Of a DNA stretch of 64,000 nt, positions 43,605 to 53,007 are shown piece after piece (the stretch's first letter is position 1; each line of letters opens with the position of its first letter). The translations under genes were made by a program, and so were the position numbers. The DNA comes from JBBREP01 sp963716525 (GTDB lineage Bacteria > Actinomycetota > Acidimicrobiia > IMCC26256 > PALSA-610). The DNA lies in the NCBI GenBank assembly GCA_963716525.1, contig OY970315.1, positions 248,001-312,000 on the forward strand, written 5' to 3'. Below the pieces are notes generated by a model. The model saw only the letters and a list, made by a program, of their open reading frames with translations. It was not told the DNA's origin and did not search any database.

Positions 43605-44783
43605 CTACCCGTCGAGGCGTTCCGACTCGACGCCGAAGAACTCCTGGTAGGGACGGGCGCGGGCCCGCCATTCGGCCTCGTGCAGCCCCGTATCGGCGAA
43701 CGTGTAGTGGTGCGCGCCGGGACCCTCGTGCGGGTGATCGGCGTAGAAGGCGCGCATCCGGTCCTCGGCCGGCGCGGTCAGCTCCAGCCCGAAACGGTCG
43801 TAGATCCGTCCGACCACGCCGAACGGGTCGGCGAGGAACTCGCCGAACTGGACGTCGACCACCCGCTCGGGCGCGACGGTGCCGTCGATGCGGGCGGCCA
43901 TCGAACGGTTCAGACCTTCGATGATGTAGGGCGCCCACTCGTGTGCGATGTCGGCGACATCGGGCGTGTCCGACGCGAGCCGCCGCAACGTCGCCTGCAA
44001 CGACGACACGGACGCGATGATCCGCAACGGGTCCCGGTGCGTCTGCACGAGCAGCGCGCCCGGGTACTCGTCGAGCAGGGCCCGCAGATGCCAGATGTGC
44101 GCCGGCGATTTCAGCAGCCACCGCTCACCCGGATGGCGTGCCTGCAGGTGCTGGAGATACATGCGGTGCCAGCGGTACGCGGGCGCGAGGTCGGCCTGGC
44201 CTTGCAACCACGTAGCGTAGGTGGGGACGCGGTACTGCGTGGGGAAGATCAGGCTCGCGAACTCACCGGCGGTGATGCGCACGCATTCCTGGGCGAGCCG
44301 CGGCCCGAGCGGATGCATGGCGCGAAAGCCTGGGATCAGTAGCTCGGTGCCCGCGAGCGTCGCCTCCACCTCGTCGATGCGGGGGTCGGTGTCGTAGGTG
44401 GCGGTCTCGGGTGGGGGCAGCGGCCGGTCGACCTCCCAGGTGAGCGGCACGCGGGTGGCCTGGTCCTGCGCGAGCAGGTCGTGCAGCATCGTCGTCCCCG
44501 TACGGGCCTGGCCCACGATCACGATCGGGGGCACGACGTCGCGCGAGGCGATCTCGGGGTGTTCGGCCCGGTAGCGCAGGATGCCGGCCCGGGTCGTGAG
44601 ATAGCCGGCGAGCTCCCCCGCCGCGATCTGCACGCCGAGCTCGTTCAGCTGCCCGTCGCGCCGCAGCGAGTCGACGAGCCGCTCCAGGCCCTCGCGCCAG
44701 GTCGGCACACCGAAGTGGTCGGTGCCCACGGTCTCGGCCGCAGCGGCCACGATCGCGTCGGCGTCGAGCAGGAGGTCGGTCAC
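43605..44783 (-). CDS. sulfotransferase-family protein
   Basis: A 392-residue PAPS-dependent sulfotransferase-like protein from the GTG at 44783. The 5'-phosphosulfate loop is IVGQARTGTTMLHDLL (about residue 95) and the 3'-phosphate site is LVQTHRDPLRIIASVSSL (about 255). YRWHRMYLQHLQ and WLLKSPAHIWHL are hallmarks of the actinobacterial Stf-like group. Acceptor unknown (lipid, steroid or carbohydrate). No partner gene for PAPS synthesis is nearby. Confidence 0.9.
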   Translation of the reverse strand: MTDLLLDADAIVAAAAETVGTDHFGVPTWREGLERLVDSLRRDGQLNELGVQIAAGELAGYLTTRAGILRYRAEHPEIASRDVVPPIVIVGQARTGTTMLHDLLAQDQATRVPLTWEVDRPLPPPETATYDTDPRIDEVEATLAGTELLIPGFRAMHPLGPRLAQECVRITAGEFASLIFPTQYRVPTYATWLQGQADLAPAYRWHRMYLQHLQARHPGERWLLKSPAHIWHLRALLDEYPGALLVQTHRDPLRIIASVSSLQATLRRLASDTPDVADIAHEWAPYIIEGLNRSMAARIDGTVAPERVVDVQFGEFLADPFGVVGRIYDRFGLELTAPAEDRMRAFYADHPHEGPGAHHYTFADTGLHEAEWRARARPYQEFFGVESERLDG

Positions 44784-44973
44784 CGGCCGGCGAGCCTGCC
44801 ACCTCCGGCGCCAGCCTGTCGACCAGAACCCGGGCACCGAGAATTGAGCCCGCTGAGATCTGCCCCGTGCCGATACTGGATGGCGGCGTCGGAGCGCTAT
44901 ACCGATGCCGCCGGCGGCTGACCGCTGGATGCGGCGGCGGCGGCGACGAAGGATCGAAGGAGCGGAGGTGGCG

Positions 44974-45201
44974 ATGGAACCGATGGCTGACACGGCGCGC
45001 GCGCAGTTCGGCGGTCACGACGTCGGCTGCGGCACACGCGTCGAGGTGCGCAACCACTTCGTGAGCTCGTGGTCGGACGGTTTCGAGGTGACACGCGTGG
45101 ACGGCAACGGTTACCGCGTGCGCCGGGTTTCCGACCACGTGGAGTTGCCCGCGGTGTTCGCGCCCGACGAGGTGCGACCGAGAGCCGTGACGTACCGCTG
45201 A
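44974..45201 (+). CDS. small conserved-looking protein of unknown function
   Basis: A 75-residue acidic/basic mixed protein with a good ribosome-binding site (GGAGCGGAGG) before the ATG. The sequence GTRVEVRNHFVSSWSDGFEV, then GYRVRRVSDHVELPAVF, with EVRP at the end, looks like a small Tudor/SH3-like beta-barrel. Similar short proteins are widespread in Acidimicrobiia-like genomes, but I name no family. It lies alone between the divergent sulfotransferase and an FAD oxidoreductase. Confidence 0.65.
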   Translation: MEPMADTARAQFGGHDVGCGTRVEVRNHFVSSWSDGFEVTRVDGNGYRVRRVSDHVELPAVFAPDEVRPRAVTYR

Positions 45202-45320
45202 ACCGACCGTAACCTTCGCGCCCACGCTCGGCGACGAGCGGCGACCGGAGGATCCCAGGCGAACGAAGTGAACGACTGGGTCCGCAGTGAGCTTGCAGGG
45301 CTGCGGAAGGAGGCGCGGTA

Positions 45321-46436
45321 GTGGTGCATGCTTCTACCGACGTCGTCGTGGTGGGCGGCGGCCTCGTTGGCACCGCGTGCGCGTACGAGCTCGCGCAATC
45401 AGGTGCGCGGGTCGTCCTGGTGGACCGCCACGACGAAGGCCGCGCCACCGACGCGGGCGCAGGCATCCTCTCGCCCGAGACAATCGGCGGCGCGCCACCG
45501 TTCGTCGCGCTCGCGGAGATCGCGGGTGAGCACTACCGCTCGCTGATCCCGCAGCTCGCCGACGCGGGTTCGCCCGATCCCCACTACGACATGTGCGGCG
45601 CGCTGCGGATCGCCTTCCGCGAGTTCGACGACGAGCACTTCGCGGCGAACGTCACCCAGTCGCTCGCCCGCCACCCCGAGTTGTTGCAGCGCGTCACCCC
45701 CGACGAGGCGCGCGATCTCTTCCCGCCACTCGGCGAGGTGCGCGCCGCGCTCTACAACCCGCGCGGCGCTCGGGTCGACGGCCGCGCGTTGTGCGCCGCG
45801 ATCGACGCGGTCGCACGCCGTCTCGGCGTCGACCGGCGCCACGACGGCGCGCTGGAGATCCTCGTCCGCGACGGTCGGGCCTCCGCGGTGCGCACGACGT
45901 CGGCGCTGATCCCGTGCGCCGCGGTCGTGATCGCGGGCGGCGCGTGGACGCCGGCCGTCGCAGCCCGCTTCGGCTTGCGCGTCGGTGTGCGGCCCCTGCG
46001 TGGGCAGATCGTGCACCTCGGCCTCGACGTCGACACCGCGTCGTGGCCCGTGCTGCAACCGATCCTCAGCCACTACGTGGTGCCGTGGGCCGATCGTCGG
46101 GTGGCACTGGGCGCCACGGTCGAGGAGGCCGGTTTCGACGCGCGCGTCACCGCCGGCGGGTTGCGCCAACTGTTCTCGGAGGGCCTGCGCGTGAGCCCGG
46201 GCCTCGCCGACGCGACGCTGCTCGAGGTGCGTGTCGGGCTCCGGCCGGTGAGCGACGACGACCTGCCCATCATCGGTGCGCTCGGGGAAGCCGAGGGGGT
46301 GCACGTCGCCACCGGGCACGGCGCGAACGGACTGCTGCTCGGGCCGGTCACCGGTCGGATCGTCGCCGATCTCGTGAGCAGCGCGGCCTCGCCGCCGCTC
46401 GACCTCACGCCGTTCTCGCCGATGCGCCTCGCGTGA
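45321..46436 (+). CDS. FAD-dependent oxidoreductase (DAO/glycine-oxidase type)
   Basis: A 371-residue flavoenzyme of the D-amino-acid oxidase/sarcosine oxidase family. The dinucleotide fold is VVVVGGGLVGTACAYELA (residues about 8-25). VDGRALCAAI and the C-terminal GVHVATGHGANGLLLGPVTG (FAD ribityl contact) are typical of glycine oxidase ThiO and related imino-acid oxidases. No thiamine genes are near, so ThiO function is not supported. A GTG 5' of the chosen start is possible. Confidence 0.9.
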   Translation: MVHASTDVVVVGGGLVGTACAYELAQSGARVVLVDRHDEGRATDAGAGILSPETIGGAPPFVALAEIAGEHYRSLIPQLADAGSPDPHYDMCGALRIAFREFDDEHFAANVTQSLARHPELLQRVTPDEARDLFPPLGEVRAALYNPRGARVDGRALCAAIDAVARRLGVDRRHDGALEILVRDGRASAVRTTSALIPCAAVVIAGGAWTPAVAARFGLRVGVRPLRGQIVHLGLDVDTASWPVLQPILSHYVVPWADRRVALGATVEEAGFDARVTAGGLRQLFSEGLRVSPGLADATLLEVRVGLRPVSDDDLPIIGALGEAEGVHVATGHGANGLLLGPVTGRIVADLVSSAASPPLDLTPFSPMRLA

Positions 46437-46503
46437 TCGCGCTCGCGCGGCGGCATGGTTCAGGCTCCGATGGTCTGCGTGCGCGGCGCGACCTCGCGCC
46501 CCG

Positions 46504-47169
46504 TCAGCGCGACGCGGGCGGGTAGAGCGGGATCCTGTCGCTCTCCACGATGTAGCCGTGCACGAAGCCGTCGACGTCGTTCGCCGGTTTCGGTGCCGAC
46601 CCGACACAGTCGACCGGCGCGAAGGGGTTCGCCGACTTCGGCGCAACCGGGACGGACACGACCGGACGGGGCGTTGCCGCTCGGACACGTGGGCACGTCG
46701 ATGTTCGTCACGTCGGCCACGGGATGGGTGCCCGCGGACACAGGCGCGAGCAAGGCGGCGCGAACCCGTGTGACTCGGGTTGCTGCGCAATGCCGTGGTC
46801 GTCGATCGCCCACACGATCGTGTCGGCTGGATGGCCGCGCACCGCCGTGGCCGGGTAGCCACTCGCGGTCGTGGCCTTCGCCGTGGTGAGTGTGCCCTTG
46901 GTGGTCTTGCCCGCGCTACCGCTCTGGTTCGTAGCCGGCGCCACCACCGTCACGTCGGTGCCGGGCTGCGCTCGCAGCGCCTGGACGAGCGCGTCGATCC
47001 CGGGAGCGCCAACGCCGTCGTCGTTCGTCACGAGTAGGCGCAGCGGTGCCACCGGCGTCGACGTCGTCGTCGTGGCGGCGCTCGAGGGCGGCGGCGAGCT
47101 CGAGCTCGAGCTGGCGTTCGGCGAGGAGCTACTGCAGGCCGCCACCGTGAGCACCGGCACGATCAGCAA
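46504..47169 (-). pseudogene. broken lipoprotein-type SurE 5'-nucleotidase
   Basis: The 5' part starts with a lipoprotein signal (TTG start; lipobox VAAC) and a Ser/Pro/Thr linker, then the SurE core LLVTNDDGVGAPGIDALVQA and VVAPATNQSGSAG. After ...DDHGIAQQPE the central ~80 residues of SurE (the NSG/GTVGAA region) are missing and the frame changes: ALLAPVSAGTHPVADVTN follows in a second frame, and VVSVPVAPKSANPFAPVDC to the end HGYIVESDRIPLYPPASR in a third. The last change is fixed by one CG at 46670-46673; the internal deletion is not. Without the central segment it cannot be an active nucleotidase. Confidence 0.75.
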
Positions 47170-47258
47170 CGGAGCAGGAACGGCCGGCGCACGGCGGACA
47201 CGGTAACCGCCGGGCCCCGGCCCGGCGAGGTGACGCCCACCATGGCAGGATCGGGTGG

Positions 47259-48080
47259 ATGAGCACCGAACCCGATCGTTCGTACGCGATCGCCGACGAG
47301 CTGAGCCAGGTGCTCGACATCGAACGGCTCGACCGCGATCTGTTCCGCGGGATCCATGGCCGCAACGCCGAGCTGCGGGCGTCGCTCTTCGGCGGGCAGA
47401 TCGCGGCGCAGGCCCTGATGGCCGCGGGCCGCACCGTCGACGACGACCGCCACGCGCACTCGCTGCACGGCTACTTCCTGCGGCCCGGCCGGCCCGATCG
47501 CGCGGTGCTGCTCTCCGTCGACCGCGACCGCGACGGACGCTCGTTCTCGTCGCGCCACGTCGCCGCGGTGCAGGAAGGTGAGGTGATCTTCTCGATGCTC
47601 GCGTCGTTCCACGTCGACGAGCCCGGCGCCGAGTACGACGCGGTTCCCGAAGAGCTCACGGCGCTCGACGAGATGGTGGAGAGCAGCATGTTCCTGCTCG
47701 ACGTGCGAGCGCCGCAGCCGCTGCTGGTGCGGGGCCGCCCGACGTTCCCCGACGCGCTGTGGCTGCGTGCCGCGCAACCGCTTCCCCACGATCGCCTCTC
47801 GCAGGCCGCCGCGCTCACCTACATCTCCGATCTCGGCTCAGGCTTCGGGCAGGTGCGCGTGGAGGGTCTCCCGATCGGCGGTCCGAGCATCGACCATGCG
47901 GTGTGGTTCCACGCGCCGATCCGCGCCGACGAATGGGTGCAGCTGCGGGTGTGGCCGATGAAGGCGGGCGGCAGCCGCGGCGTGTACCAGGGCGCGATCC
48001 GCGACACGCAGGGACGCCTCGGCGCCACCCTCGCGCAGGAGATGCTGCTGCGCGCCGGCGACCCACGGGCGCGCCGATGA
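47259..48080 (+). CDS. tesB: acyl-CoA thioesterase II
   Basis: A 273-residue double-hotdog thioesterase hydrolysing medium- and long-chain acyl-CoA. First hotdog: FGGQIAAQALMAAGRTVDDD and SLHGYFLRPGRPD; second hotdog: LTYISDLGSGFGQVR with the catalytic Asp, and SIDHAVWFHAPIRADEWVQL with the Thr/Gln region, ending GRLGATLAQEMLLR. Length is normal (E. coli TesB is 286). The stop is 12 nt before a 46-bp palindrome. Confidence 0.95.
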   Translation: MSTEPDRSYAIADELSQVLDIERLDRDLFRGIHGRNAELRASLFGGQIAAQALMAAGRTVDDDRHAHSLHGYFLRPGRPDRAVLLSVDRDRDGRSFSSRHVAAVQEGEVIFSMLASFHVDEPGAEYDAVPEELTALDEMVESSMFLLDVRAPQPLLVRGRPTFPDALWLRAAQPLPHDRLSQAAALTYISDLGSGFGQVRVEGLPIGGPSIDHAVWFHAPIRADEWVQLRVWPMKAGGSRGVYQGAIRDTQGRLGATLAQEMLLRAGDPRARR

Positions 48081-48092
48081 CCTACGCCGTCC

Positions 48093-48138
48093 CGTTGTCC
48101 CACAGATCGGTGATTGTTCACCCATCTGTGGGACAACG
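48093..48138. repeat. 46-bp palindrome (GTTGTCCCA family, divergent copy)
   Basis: Arms CGTTGTCCCACAGATCGGTG (48093-48112) and its inverse (48119-48138, one mismatch) around a 6-nt loop. It lies between convergent genes, 12 nt from the thioesterase stop. The minus-strand epimerase reads into it: its last residues CPTDG and its stop codon are encoded by the right arm and loop. It shares the outer GTTGTCCCA/TGGGACAAC ends with the elements at 21731 and 62468 but has a different core. Confidence 0.92.
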
Positions 48139-49141
48139 GAGGGCGTCGAGGGTGGCTCGGAGCGCTTCGAGCCCGCTGTAGCGCGGCCTCCAGCCGAGCT
48201 CGCGCTCGGCCTTCGTGGTGTCGACGACGGCCGGCTGCGCGACGGCCTCCACCCACCCGACCTGCGGCAGCGGAACGGGAACCTTGGCCATGGCACGCGC
48301 GGCTGACTGCACGAGCGCGGCGGGAACGCGCAACGGCGTGAGACCGAGCTCCCGCGCCGCGTCGAGCGGCGTGACCACGCCCGGACCGGCGATGTTGTAC
48401 GCGCCGGGCGGGCCGGCGCCGACGACGCACAGGAGGAAGGCCTGCCCCACGTCGGCTTCGTGGATGAACTGGATCGGCAGATCGGGAAGCGGTAGCGGGA
48501 ACGGCACGCGCACGCGCAGAGCCGCGCGCCCGAGCGCGGCGCCGATCCGACCGATCGGCGCGGGCACGACCTGCTTCGCCGCCCACGGCGTGCGGCCCGA
48601 GCACGATCGGCGGCCGGAGCACGTAGAGGCCGAGCCCCGGGTGGCGCTGCGACTCCGCGGCCAGCAGGTGCTCGATCTCGGCCTTCTCCTGCGCGTAGAA
48701 GAGCCGGCGCGCCGGCCGAGTGGGCCACTCCTCGGTGATGGCGAGCGGGTTGTCGCGATGGAAGCCGTACGCGGCGACCGACGACGCGTACACGAACCGG
48801 CGCGCACCCGCCCGGGCCGCGGCGCGGAACACGTTGATCGTGCCGTCGACGTTGATCGAACGGATCGTTGCACTCGACGCGTTGCCCGTGATCAGGAACG
48901 CGAGGTGCACCACCACGTCGGCCCCTTCGAGCGCGGCGTCGAGTGCCCCGGCGTCGCGCACGTCGCCGCGCCGGTACTCCATCTTCGACCAGCCGTTCGC
49001 GGCCGGGTCGAACGGTCGCCGGGCGATGCCGATGACCCGCCCGATGCGATCGTCGGCCTCCAGGAGCGGCATCAGCCCGAACCCGAACGTGCCCGTAGGC
49101 CCGGTGACCGCGACGTTCAGAGGCTGGTCGGCGCCGGGCAT
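48118..49141 (-). CDS. NAD-dependent epimerase/dehydratase (SDR), frame break near 48575-48584
   Basis: An extended short-chain dehydrogenase (about 341 residues when joined). The NAD-binding motif is VTGPTGTFGFGLMPLL (residues about 10-25); the catalytic Ser/Tyr/Lys region shows YASSVAAYGF and LFYAQEKAEIE (Tyr-X3-Lys). After LRPPIVLGPHAVG the frame changes; adding one CG at 48575-48584 restores AKQVVPAPIGRIGAAL and the C-terminal half, which ends ELGWRPRYSGLEAL. Substrate likely a sugar nucleotide or steroid-like ketone; not determinable. The stop codon lies in the palindrome. Confidence 0.85.
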
Positions 49142-49172
49142 GCTGCCCGTTCTAGTCCGGGGTGCAGGCGCC

Positions 49173-50278
49173 TCACCCACCACCGGGGCCGGCCGGATAC
49201 GGGCGGTTGTCGGAAGGGCGCGGGACCGGGACCGGATCGGGGATCGCCGTCGCCTGGTCCACGTAGTCGGCGTACCAGCGCAGGATCCCGGCCCGCTCGA
49301 GGATCGCGTCGAGCGGCGCGGAACGCGCCTCCACGTAGCGGGCCAGCATGATCCCGCGCGACGGTGAGGAAGTTCGTCGTGGCGATCCGTGCCGCCGCGC
49401 CGCTCTCGAACTCGACGACCGCGTCGCCGCCGACCGTTGCCCGCGCGACCCACGGCAAGTAGTGCCGCCCGGCCTCGGCGAGCACCGCGAACAGCGAGTC
49501 GGGCAGGCTGTCGACGTCGAACCACTCGCCGCCGGTGTGCTCGCGCGGTGAGGAGCGCGTTCGTGTGCTGCAGGACGCCCGGTGCTTCCTCCGACCAGCG
49601 CAGGCACACGGGATCGTTGGCGAAGTGCGCGGCGCTTCCGCCGAAGAACGCGAAGTCGCAGAGCGCCGGGCGTGTGCCGAGCAGGTAGCCGTGCACCTGC
49701 ACGTGCGCGCCGAAAGCCTGCTGCCACGGCTTCAGCGAGTCGTGCACCCACGCCTCGATGTTCTCGGCCGTGGTACCGAGCCGCACCAGGCACGCGATCA
49801 TGGCTTCCGTGGCGAACGCTCGCGTGCGATCGAAGCCGGCACCTGTCTCGTACTGCGCCTCGCGCGCGATGTCGAGGCCGCCGGCCGCCATGTTCTCGTC
49901 GTAGAGCCAGCGCGACCCGACGGCATGCCGGTAGAACCACTCGTCGGAGAAGTCGTCGAGCAGGAAGTCGAGGAATCGGAGCACCGGGTCGGCGGGCTGC
50001 ACCGAGTGCTCGGGCAGGCGCGTCTCGAGGTGCACGATGATCGACGTCGAGTCCCAGATCATCTCGCCCTCGGGCGTCGTCACCACCGGGATGCCGCCGT
50101 TCCAGCCGAGCAGGCGCGCCTCGGGGTTCATGCCGAGGCTCGGCCGCAACCACCACGGCTGGCGCTTGTGGTCGAGGTAGCCCGTGACCTTGCGCGTGAA
50201 GTACGACACGCGCAGGCCGTGCACGATGTAGCCCTGACCCGCGATCGCGGCCTGCGACGGCGGGAACGTGGTCGTCAC
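49173..50278 (-). CDS. glutathione S-transferase-like protein, two frame breaks
   Basis: A GST-fold protein of about 369 residues once joined. The N-terminal thioredoxin-like domain shows RVSYFTRKVTGYLDHKRQPW, LGWNGGIPVVTTPEGEMIWD and STSIIVHLE; the helical domain follows with GYLLGTRPALCDFAFFGGSA. The frame breaks near 49541-49548 (continuing EHTGGEWFDVDSLPDSLF) and again near 49355-49361 (continuing GIMLARYVEARSAPLDAIL), each repaired by one CG. It starts at a GTG overlapping the methyltransferase stop (GTGA). Glutathione itself is not typical of actinobacteria, so the thiol cofactor is uncertain. Confidence 0.78.
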
Positions 50279-51501
50279 CGCACCACCATGGCACGGAAGC
50301 CGCAGTCGACGTCGACTCGCGTACCTGCCGCCATCACGGAATCGCGCACGCCGCGCATGCGGGCTCGCGTGAGATCGGCGATCGTCGTGAATCGCGATGA
50401 CGGCGGCATCGACTCGGGAAGTTGCACGAGGATGTAGCGGCGCGTGCCACCGTCATCGAGGTTCGCCCGCACGACGGCCTCGCCGGTGGTGCCGCTGCCG
50501 GCGAAGAAATCGACCACGAGCGCATCGTCGTCGCGCACGAGGCCGATCAGATACTTGATCAATGCGACCGGCTTCGGCTGCGGGAAGGCCTTGTCCTCAC
50601 CGAGCGCGGCACGCAGCTCCTGCGTGCCGTCGCGATTGAAGCCCACGGTGGCCGGATCGAGGATCGTGTCGGGGGGGCGGCCCTCCTGCACGTCGGCGAG
50701 GTAGCGCTTCGCCATCGGGTTCTTGCCGCCGAACACGATGCGGCCCTCGTCCTCGAGGCGGCGCAACGTGGCTTCGCTGTAGCGCGGGTAGGAGCCCTCG
50801 GGCGCCTCCCACACCACGCCGTTGCGGAACTCGAACCGGTAGGGCCGGTTGTAGTTGCGCGCTGAAATCGGATCGAGCTTGTAGGGACCGCGACCATCGC
50901 CGTCGTCTCGCGGGTAGTTCTTGCGCTTGTCGCACGGCTCGCGCAGGTAGCAACTCGGGTCGCGTTCGTACGAGGTCTTGTCACGCGCGTACATCAGCAC
51001 GTAGTCGGCGTGGTGGTTGAAGTCTTTGCTCGAGTTGCGAACGGTGTGCATCGCTCGCCTGATCATCAGCGCAACGAAGTGCTCCTCACCGAAGATCTCG
51101 TCGAGCAGCAGGCGCAGGTGCGCGAGCTCCTCGTTGCCGATCGACACGCAAATGAACCCGTCGTCGCGCAACAGTTCGCGGCCGAGCACAAGGCGCGGGT
51201 ACATCATCGAGAGCCATGCCGCATGGTCGAAGCGATCGGGATAGAGCACGTCGCGGCCGGTGTTGTACGGCGGATCGATGTAGACCAACCTGACCGTGCC
51301 GGCATGGTCGGCGAGGAGCAGCCTCAGCGCGTCGAGGTTGTCGCCCTCGACGATCAGGTTGCGCGTCGTGTCCCAGTCGACGGACGCCTCGCACATGGGC
51401 ACGAGCTTCGCGGTGGAGGGTTCGCCGAGCGCGTGCATGCAGTCCGACTTGCCGGGCCACGAGAGCTTCACTCCCCCGCGCTCGCCGCACGCCTGCGTCA
51501 T
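50275..51501 (-). CDS. site-specific DNA-methyltransferase (adenine-specific, type III Mod-like), orphan
   Basis: A 408-residue N6-adenine/N4-cytosine DNA methyltransferase of the beta class: catalytic motif IV DPPYNTG (residues 76-82) precedes the SAM-binding motif I FFAGSGTTGE (about 330), the order of type III Mod subunits. LDALRLLLADHAGTVRLVYI and GFICVSIGNEEL are family segments. It is shorter than full Mod proteins and no restriction (Res) gene is adjacent, so it looks like an orphan regulatory or solitary methyltransferase. ATG at 51501 chosen; a longer GTG version to 51600 would run toward the divergent SDR gene. Coupled by GTGA to the GST-like gene downstream. Confidence 0.9.
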   Translation of the reverse strand: MTQACGERGGVKLSWPGKSDCMHALGEPSTAKLVPMCEASVDWDTTRNLIVEGDNLDALRLLLADHAGTVRLVYIDPPYNTGRDVLYPDRFDHAAWLSMMYPRLVLGRELLRDDGFICVSIGNEELAHLRLLLDEIFGEEHFVALMIRRAMHTVRNSSKDFNHHADYVLMYARDKTSYERDPSCYLREPCDKRKNYPRDDGDGRGPYKLDPISARNYNRPYRFEFRNGVVWEAPEGSYPRYSEATLRRLEDEGRIVFGGKNPMAKRYLADVQEGRPPDTILDPATVGFNRDGTQELRAALGEDKAFPQPKPVALIKYLIGLVRDDDALVVDFFAGSGTTGEAVVRANLDDGGTRRYILVQLPESMPPSSRFTTIADLTRARMRGVRDSVMAAGTRVDVDCGFRAMVVR

Positions 51502-51609
51502 CCCGGCCGTGCCCACATTGCGATCACAGTACGGCAGCCGAAACACCGACTCGGCGATCTGTCGAGGCAGCGTTCCGACGGCGTTGCCGAGGTGGTACAC
51601 CGTGAGTGA

Positions 51610-52968
51610 GTGCGTATCGCAGTGATCGGAGCCAGCGGTTTCGTCGGACGGGCGCTTTCGATCGCACTCACCGAGTCAGCTCACGACGTCATCGCGATCG
51701 CGCGCCACCCTCCGGAGGTCCCGGGCACCGAAGCGCGCACGGTCGACGTTGGCGACGAGGCGGCGCTTCGCGACGCCTTGTCCGGTTGCGAGGTTGCCTA
51801 CTACCTCGTGCACTCGCTCGGCACCGGCGACTTCCGAGATCGCGATCGCCGGCTGGCAGAGGGTTGCGGAAGGGCAGCAGCTGCGGCCGGCGTCGAGCGC
51901 ATCGTGTATCTCGGTGGACTCGGCCACGACCCCGAGTCGGAGCATCTCGTGAGCCGCCAAGAAGTCGGCACCGCGCTCGCCTGCGAACATGTTGCGGTCG
52001 TCGAGTTGCGCGCGGCGGTCGTACTCGGCGCGGGCAGCGTCTCGTTCGAGATGCTGCGCTACCTCACCGAGCGTCTGCCTTTCATGATCTGTCCCCGCTG
52101 GGTTCGCACCGCGCTCCAACCGATCGCACTCGCCGACGTGATCCACTACCTCGTGGGCGCGACCGACGTCGAGCCCGGCGTCTACGAGATCGGCGGCGCC
52201 GACGTCACGACGTATCGCGAGATGATCGCCGCATACGCCACGGCGCGCGGTCTTCGCCGCCGACGCATCGTCGACGTGCCCTACCTGACTCCCCGCCTGT
52301 CGTCGTACTGGTTGGATCTCGTGACCCCGGTCGATCGTCATGTGAGCCACGCCCTCGTCGAGAGTCTCGTGACCGAGGTCGTCGTCCGCGACTCCGCCCG
52401 TACCGACGCGGCATTCGGCATCGAACCGCTGGGGCTCGCCGACTCGCTGACGGTCACGCTGGACGAACAAGCACGCGCACTGGACCGCGACCTGCTCGGC
52501 CGCGACAACGGGTTGCGCGACGGCGTGTACGCCGTTCGGGTCGAGGCGCCGATCCTCGACAACACCCCGGCGGGTCTCGACGCGGATCTCGACCGTATCG
52601 GCGGGAGCTACACGTGGTACGGCCTCCCGTTCGCGTGGCGAGCCCGCGCGTTGTTCGGTCGCCTCGTCGGCGAACGATGGACCCTCCAGCGACCGCAAGT
52701 GATCGCACCGGGCGCAGTCGTCGACTGGTGGTGCGTCGCGCGACGAGATCCCGCGCACCTCGTCTTGCGCAGCATCGACTGGTTCCCCGGAGAAGGCTGG
52801 CTCGGCTACCAGATCACCGAGCGCGAGCTGATCCAGGTCGGTGCCCTGCGCGCGAAGGGAATCCCCGGATTCCTCTACTGGAAGGCGCTGTACCCGGTGC
52901 ACCGGCGCGTCTTCCGAGCGCTGGCCGTGCACCGCGTCAACCAAGCCCGCAACCCATCTGCCAGTTGA
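51610..52968 (+). CDS. SDR-family protein with C-terminal DUF2867 domain
   Basis: A 452-residue two-domain protein (GTG start). Residues about 1-290 are an atypical NAD(P)-binding SDR: VIGASGFVGRALSIALTES at the N-terminus, YYLVHSLGTGDFRDRDRRLA and RIVYLGGLGHDPESEHLVSR. Residues about 300-445 are a DUF2867 domain (WTLQRPQVIAPGAVVDWWCV and ITERELIQVGALRAKGIPGF). The fusion is common in actinobacteria and unassigned, perhaps a polyketide-cyclase-like ligand pocket next to a reductase. Divergent from the methyltransferase. Confidence 0.88.
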   Translation: MRIAVIGASGFVGRALSIALTESAHDVIAIARHPPEVPGTEARTVDVGDEAALRDALSGCEVAYYLVHSLGTGDFRDRDRRLAEGCGRAAAAAGVERIVYLGGLGHDPESEHLVSRQEVGTALACEHVAVVELRAAVVLGAGSVSFEMLRYLTERLPFMICPRWVRTALQPIALADVIHYLVGATDVEPGVYEIGGADVTTYREMIAAYATARGLRRRRIVDVPYLTPRLSSYWLDLVTPVDRHVSHALVESLVTEVVVRDSARTDAAFGIEPLGLADSLTVTLDEQARALDRDLLGRDNGLRDGVYAVRVEAPILDNTPAGLDADLDRIGGSYTWYGLPFAWRARALFGRLVGERWTLQRPQVIAPGAVVDWWCVARRDPAHLVLRSIDWFPGEGWLGYQITERELIQVGALRAKGIPGFLYWKALYPVHRRVFRALAVHRVNQARNPSAS

Positions 52969-53007
52969 TCGCGCGATGAAAGTGGGGATGCTCGAACGTC
53001 TTGCCTG

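Noticed and set aside
50275..51600. Complete type III restriction-modification system
   Set aside because: Only the methyltransferase is present; neither neighbour is a helicase/nuclease.
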